A stretch of DNA of 64,000 bases from Methylobacterium cerastii (GTDB lineage Bacteria > Pseudomonadota > Alphaproteobacteria > Rhizobiales > Beijerinckiaceae): NCBI RefSeq assembly GCF_022179125.1, contig NZ_BPQG01000053.1, forward strand, positions 52,465 through 116,464. Direction: 5' to 3'. The notes under the pieces were generated by a model that did no database searches, had not been told where the DNA came from, and saw only the letters and a program-made list of their open reading frames with translations. Of the stretch, positions 62,438 through 64,000 are shown one piece after another. Within the stretch, counting starts at the first letter, position 1. Every line of letters starts with the position of its first letter. Both the position numbers and the translations under genes were made by a program.

Positions 62438-62902
62438 ATGATGAGCGAGCCCTCCACCCGCACCGGCCTGGTCCGTTCGATGGCGCGGGGCTTCGTCGGC
62501 CGCTGCCCGCATTGTGGCGAAGGCCGGATCTTCGGGCGCTACCTCAAGGTCCGGCCCGAATGCGACGCCTGCGGGCTCGAGATGCACCACCACCGCGCCG
62601 ACGACCTGCCGCCCTATCTGGTGATCTTCGTGGTCGCCCACGTGATCGGCTACCTGATCCTCGAATCGGAGCTGAACTACGACGTGCCGCTCTGGGTCTC
62701 GCTCAGCGTCTGGCCGGTGGTGACGCTGGCGATGGCGCTCGGGTTGCTCCAGCCGGTGAAGGGCGCGGTGGTCGGGCTGCAATACGCCCTTGGCATGCAC
62801 GGCTTCGCCACGCTACCGGGAGCCAAGCCCGAAGCGGGGCTGGAGGACGCGCACCTTGACCGACCCGGCCTCGACGGCGCGTCCCCCCTCTTCCGGCCCT
62901 AA
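62438..62902 (+). CDS. DUF983 zinc-ribbon membrane protein
   Basis: 154 residues. Two CxxC pairs (RCPHCGEGRIFGRYL, ECDACGLEMHHHRADDLPP) then two membrane helices (YLVIFVVAHVIGYLILE, WVSLSVWPVVTLAMALGLL). Matches DUF983, often beside rnr or Nudix genes in Alphaproteobacteria; function unknown. Its 3' end overlaps the Nudix gene by 47 bases. Confidence 0.85.
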   Translation: MMSEPSTRTGLVRSMARGFVGRCPHCGEGRIFGRYLKVRPECDACGLEMHHHRADDLPPYLVIFVVAHVIGYLILESELNYDVPLWVSLSVWPVVTLAMALGLLQPVKGAVVGLQYALGMHGFATLPGAKPEAGLEDAHLDRPGLDGASPLFRP

Positions 62903-63596
62903 GCCGAAACCATCCGCGGCGTTGCGCCCGCGCGACGCCGCCACGCTGATCGTGCTGGATCGCCGCGCGCGCGCGGCGAAGGTGCTGATGGGCCGCCGCA
63001 ACGCCGGCCTCGCCTTCATGCCGGGCAAGTTCGTGTTTCCCGGCGGCCGGATCGAGCCGGGCGACAAGCGCATGCCGGTGGCCGGCGCCCTGCCGGACTA
63101 CGCCGAGGCCGCCCTGACCCGTCAGGTGACGCGCCCCCCCCACCATCTCGGCCGCGCGCTCGCGCTCGCCGCCATCCGCGAGACCTTCGAGGAGACCGGC
63201 CTGCTCGTCGGCACCCGCGAATACGGCCCGCCCGAGGACGTGCCCGCCGGCTGGGAGGCCTTCGCGACACATGGCGTGCTGCCGGACCTCGAGGCCCTGC
63301 ACTTCGTCGCCCGGGCGATCACCCCGCCCAAGCGCGTGCGCCGCTTCGACACCCGCTTCTTCACGGTCGACCGCCGCGCGGTGGCCGCCGAGGAGCCGGG
63401 CCGGGTCTCGGACACTTCCGAATTCACGGAGCTCGCCTGGTTCACCTTCGCGGCTGCGCGAAAACTCGACCTGCCGACCATCACCGGCATGATCCTCGAC
63501 GAGCTGGAGGCGCAGGTCGCGGTCGACTTCGCGCCCTATCGCCAAATCCCGTTCCACGCCGAACGCCACGGACGGCGCGAGCGCACGGTGCTGTAG
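62856..63596 (+). CDS. Nudix hydrolase
   Basis: 246 residues from a TTG start backed by GGAGG nine bases upstream. KFVFPGGRIEPGDKR and the Nudix helix AAIRETFEETGLL are visible with a longer insertion between them than in MutT; the first Glu of the Nudix box is replaced (GRALALAA). This spacing resembles the NUDT7/NUDT19 type that cleaves CoA-like pyrophosphates. Coupled to the DUF983 gene by overlap. Confidence 0.82.
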   Translation: MTDPASTARPPSSGPKPKPSAALRPRDAATLIVLDRRARAAKVLMGRRNAGLAFMPGKFVFPGGRIEPGDKRMPVAGALPDYAEAALTRQVTRPPHHLGRALALAAIRETFEETGLLVGTREYGPPEDVPAGWEAFATHGVLPDLEALHFVARAITPPKRVRRFDTRFFTVDRRAVAAEEPGRVSDTSEFTELAWFTFAAARKLDLPTITGMILDELEAQVAVDFAPYRQIPFHAERHGRRERTVL

Positions 63597-63742
63597 AGCT
63601 CAAGGCTGCGGGGCGCCCAAGCGGATCCCCACCTTGACGCGTCCGGCCCGATCGGGCATGCACCCGCCGGTATTCGGCCGGCCACGCCCGGCCCTTTTGC
63701 GTTTCGCGCATGCGGAATGCCGCAAGCACCAGGAGCGCCGCC

Positions 63743-63910
63743 ATGGCCAAGGCCGTCACCGTCAAGATCAAGCTCGTCTCCACCGCCGACACGGGCTACT
63801 TCTACGTCACCAAGAAGAACTCCCGCACGCAGACCGAGAAGCTGACGCAGCGCAAGTACGACCCGGTCGTGCGCAAGCACGTCGACTTCAAGGAGTCGAA
63901 GATCAAGTAA
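63743..63910 (+). CDS. rpmG: Ribosomal protein L33
   Basis: 55 residues: [20 protein letters not shown] and [21 protein letters not shown]. The cysteine-free form. RBS AGGAG. Terminator directly behind. Confidence 0.96.
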   Translation: MAKAVTVKIKLVSTADTGYFYVTKKNSRTQTEKLTQRKYDPVVRKHVDFKESKIK

Positions 63911-63944
63911 GCCCTTCGGTCCGGCATCCCGGATCGGACCGCGA

Positions 63945-63973
63945 GGCCGCCCCCGACCGGGGCGGCCTTTTTC
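63945..63973 (+). terminator. Intrinsic terminator of rpmG
   Basis: 9-bp stem GGCCGCCCC/GGGGCGGCC, 5-base loop, followed by TTTTTCGTTTTT. Confidence 0.95.
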
Positions 63974-64000
63974 GTTTTTAGACCCCGTTTCATAACGCTC

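Overview
The window is high-GC alphaproteobacterial chromosome, most like the Methylobacteriaceae (Hyphomicrobiales). The evidence is the tig-clpP-clpX-lon order, glutamine synthetases of both type I and type II, a LOV histidine kinase, Tat-exported proteins and the style of the intergenic palindromes. Genus is inference.

Layout. 1-7.5 kb: a frameshifted qorB-like reductase, an MDR oxidoreductase, an FAD monooxygenase, a LOV-type hybrid histidine kinase, a Gly/Tyr-rich exported protein and an HWE-family kinase. 7.8-30.5 kb: a large nitrogen-scavenging region. One BMP-type nucleoside/base ABC transporter is combined with cyanuric acid amidohydrolase, a biuret-hydrolase-like enzyme and formamidase. 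A second BMP-type transporter is combined with 8-oxoguanine deaminase and a Tsx-like outer-membrane channel. Between them lie urate oxidase, an NCS2 permease and a fused OHCU decarboxylase/HIU hydrolase. A brnTA toxin-antitoxin pair sits antisense inside the first operon, and long composite repeats fill the gaps. 30.6-38 kb: a 2H phosphoesterase (DUF1045), a D-amino-acid dehydrogenase, phnM, phnN, a PepSY protein, an HNH endonuclease, tRNA-Val and an Asp/Glu-racemase-family protein. 38-44.7 kb: lon, clpX, clpP, tig, tRNA-Leu. 44.9-52.4 kb: a copper-ligand-poor multicopper-oxidase fold protein, nnrD, glnB, glsA, glnII and glnA. 52.4-58.2 kb: two loci of an RNase A-like toxin with CdiI-like immunity genes, separated by a GGDEF-EAL protein. 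58.3-64 kb: VOC protein, FMN reductase, a hypothetical protein, rnr, a DUF983 protein, a Nudix hydrolase and rpmG.

Two systems stand out. (1) Toxin-immunity array, 52.5-58.2 kb. Two solitary 217-codon proteins share an N-terminal leader (motif PAGxPxGGxWT) and a C-terminal domain resembling the RNase A-fold CdiA-CT toxin. One copy is intact, one is stopped by a single in-frame TAA, and a third survives only as a 3' remnant. Five small CdiI-like immunity paralogues accompany them. There is no CdiA or CdiB, so the delivery route is unknown. (2) Sigma-54-like -24/-12 elements precede the cyanuric acid/formamidase operon, the NCS2 permease-urate oxidase pair, the OHCU/HIU fusion, the Tsx/8-oxoguanine operon and glnII. 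This ties the purine/triazine region to nitrogen control and suggests a programme for recovering nitrogen from oxidised guanine products.

All identifications come from reading translations and motifs. No database search was run.
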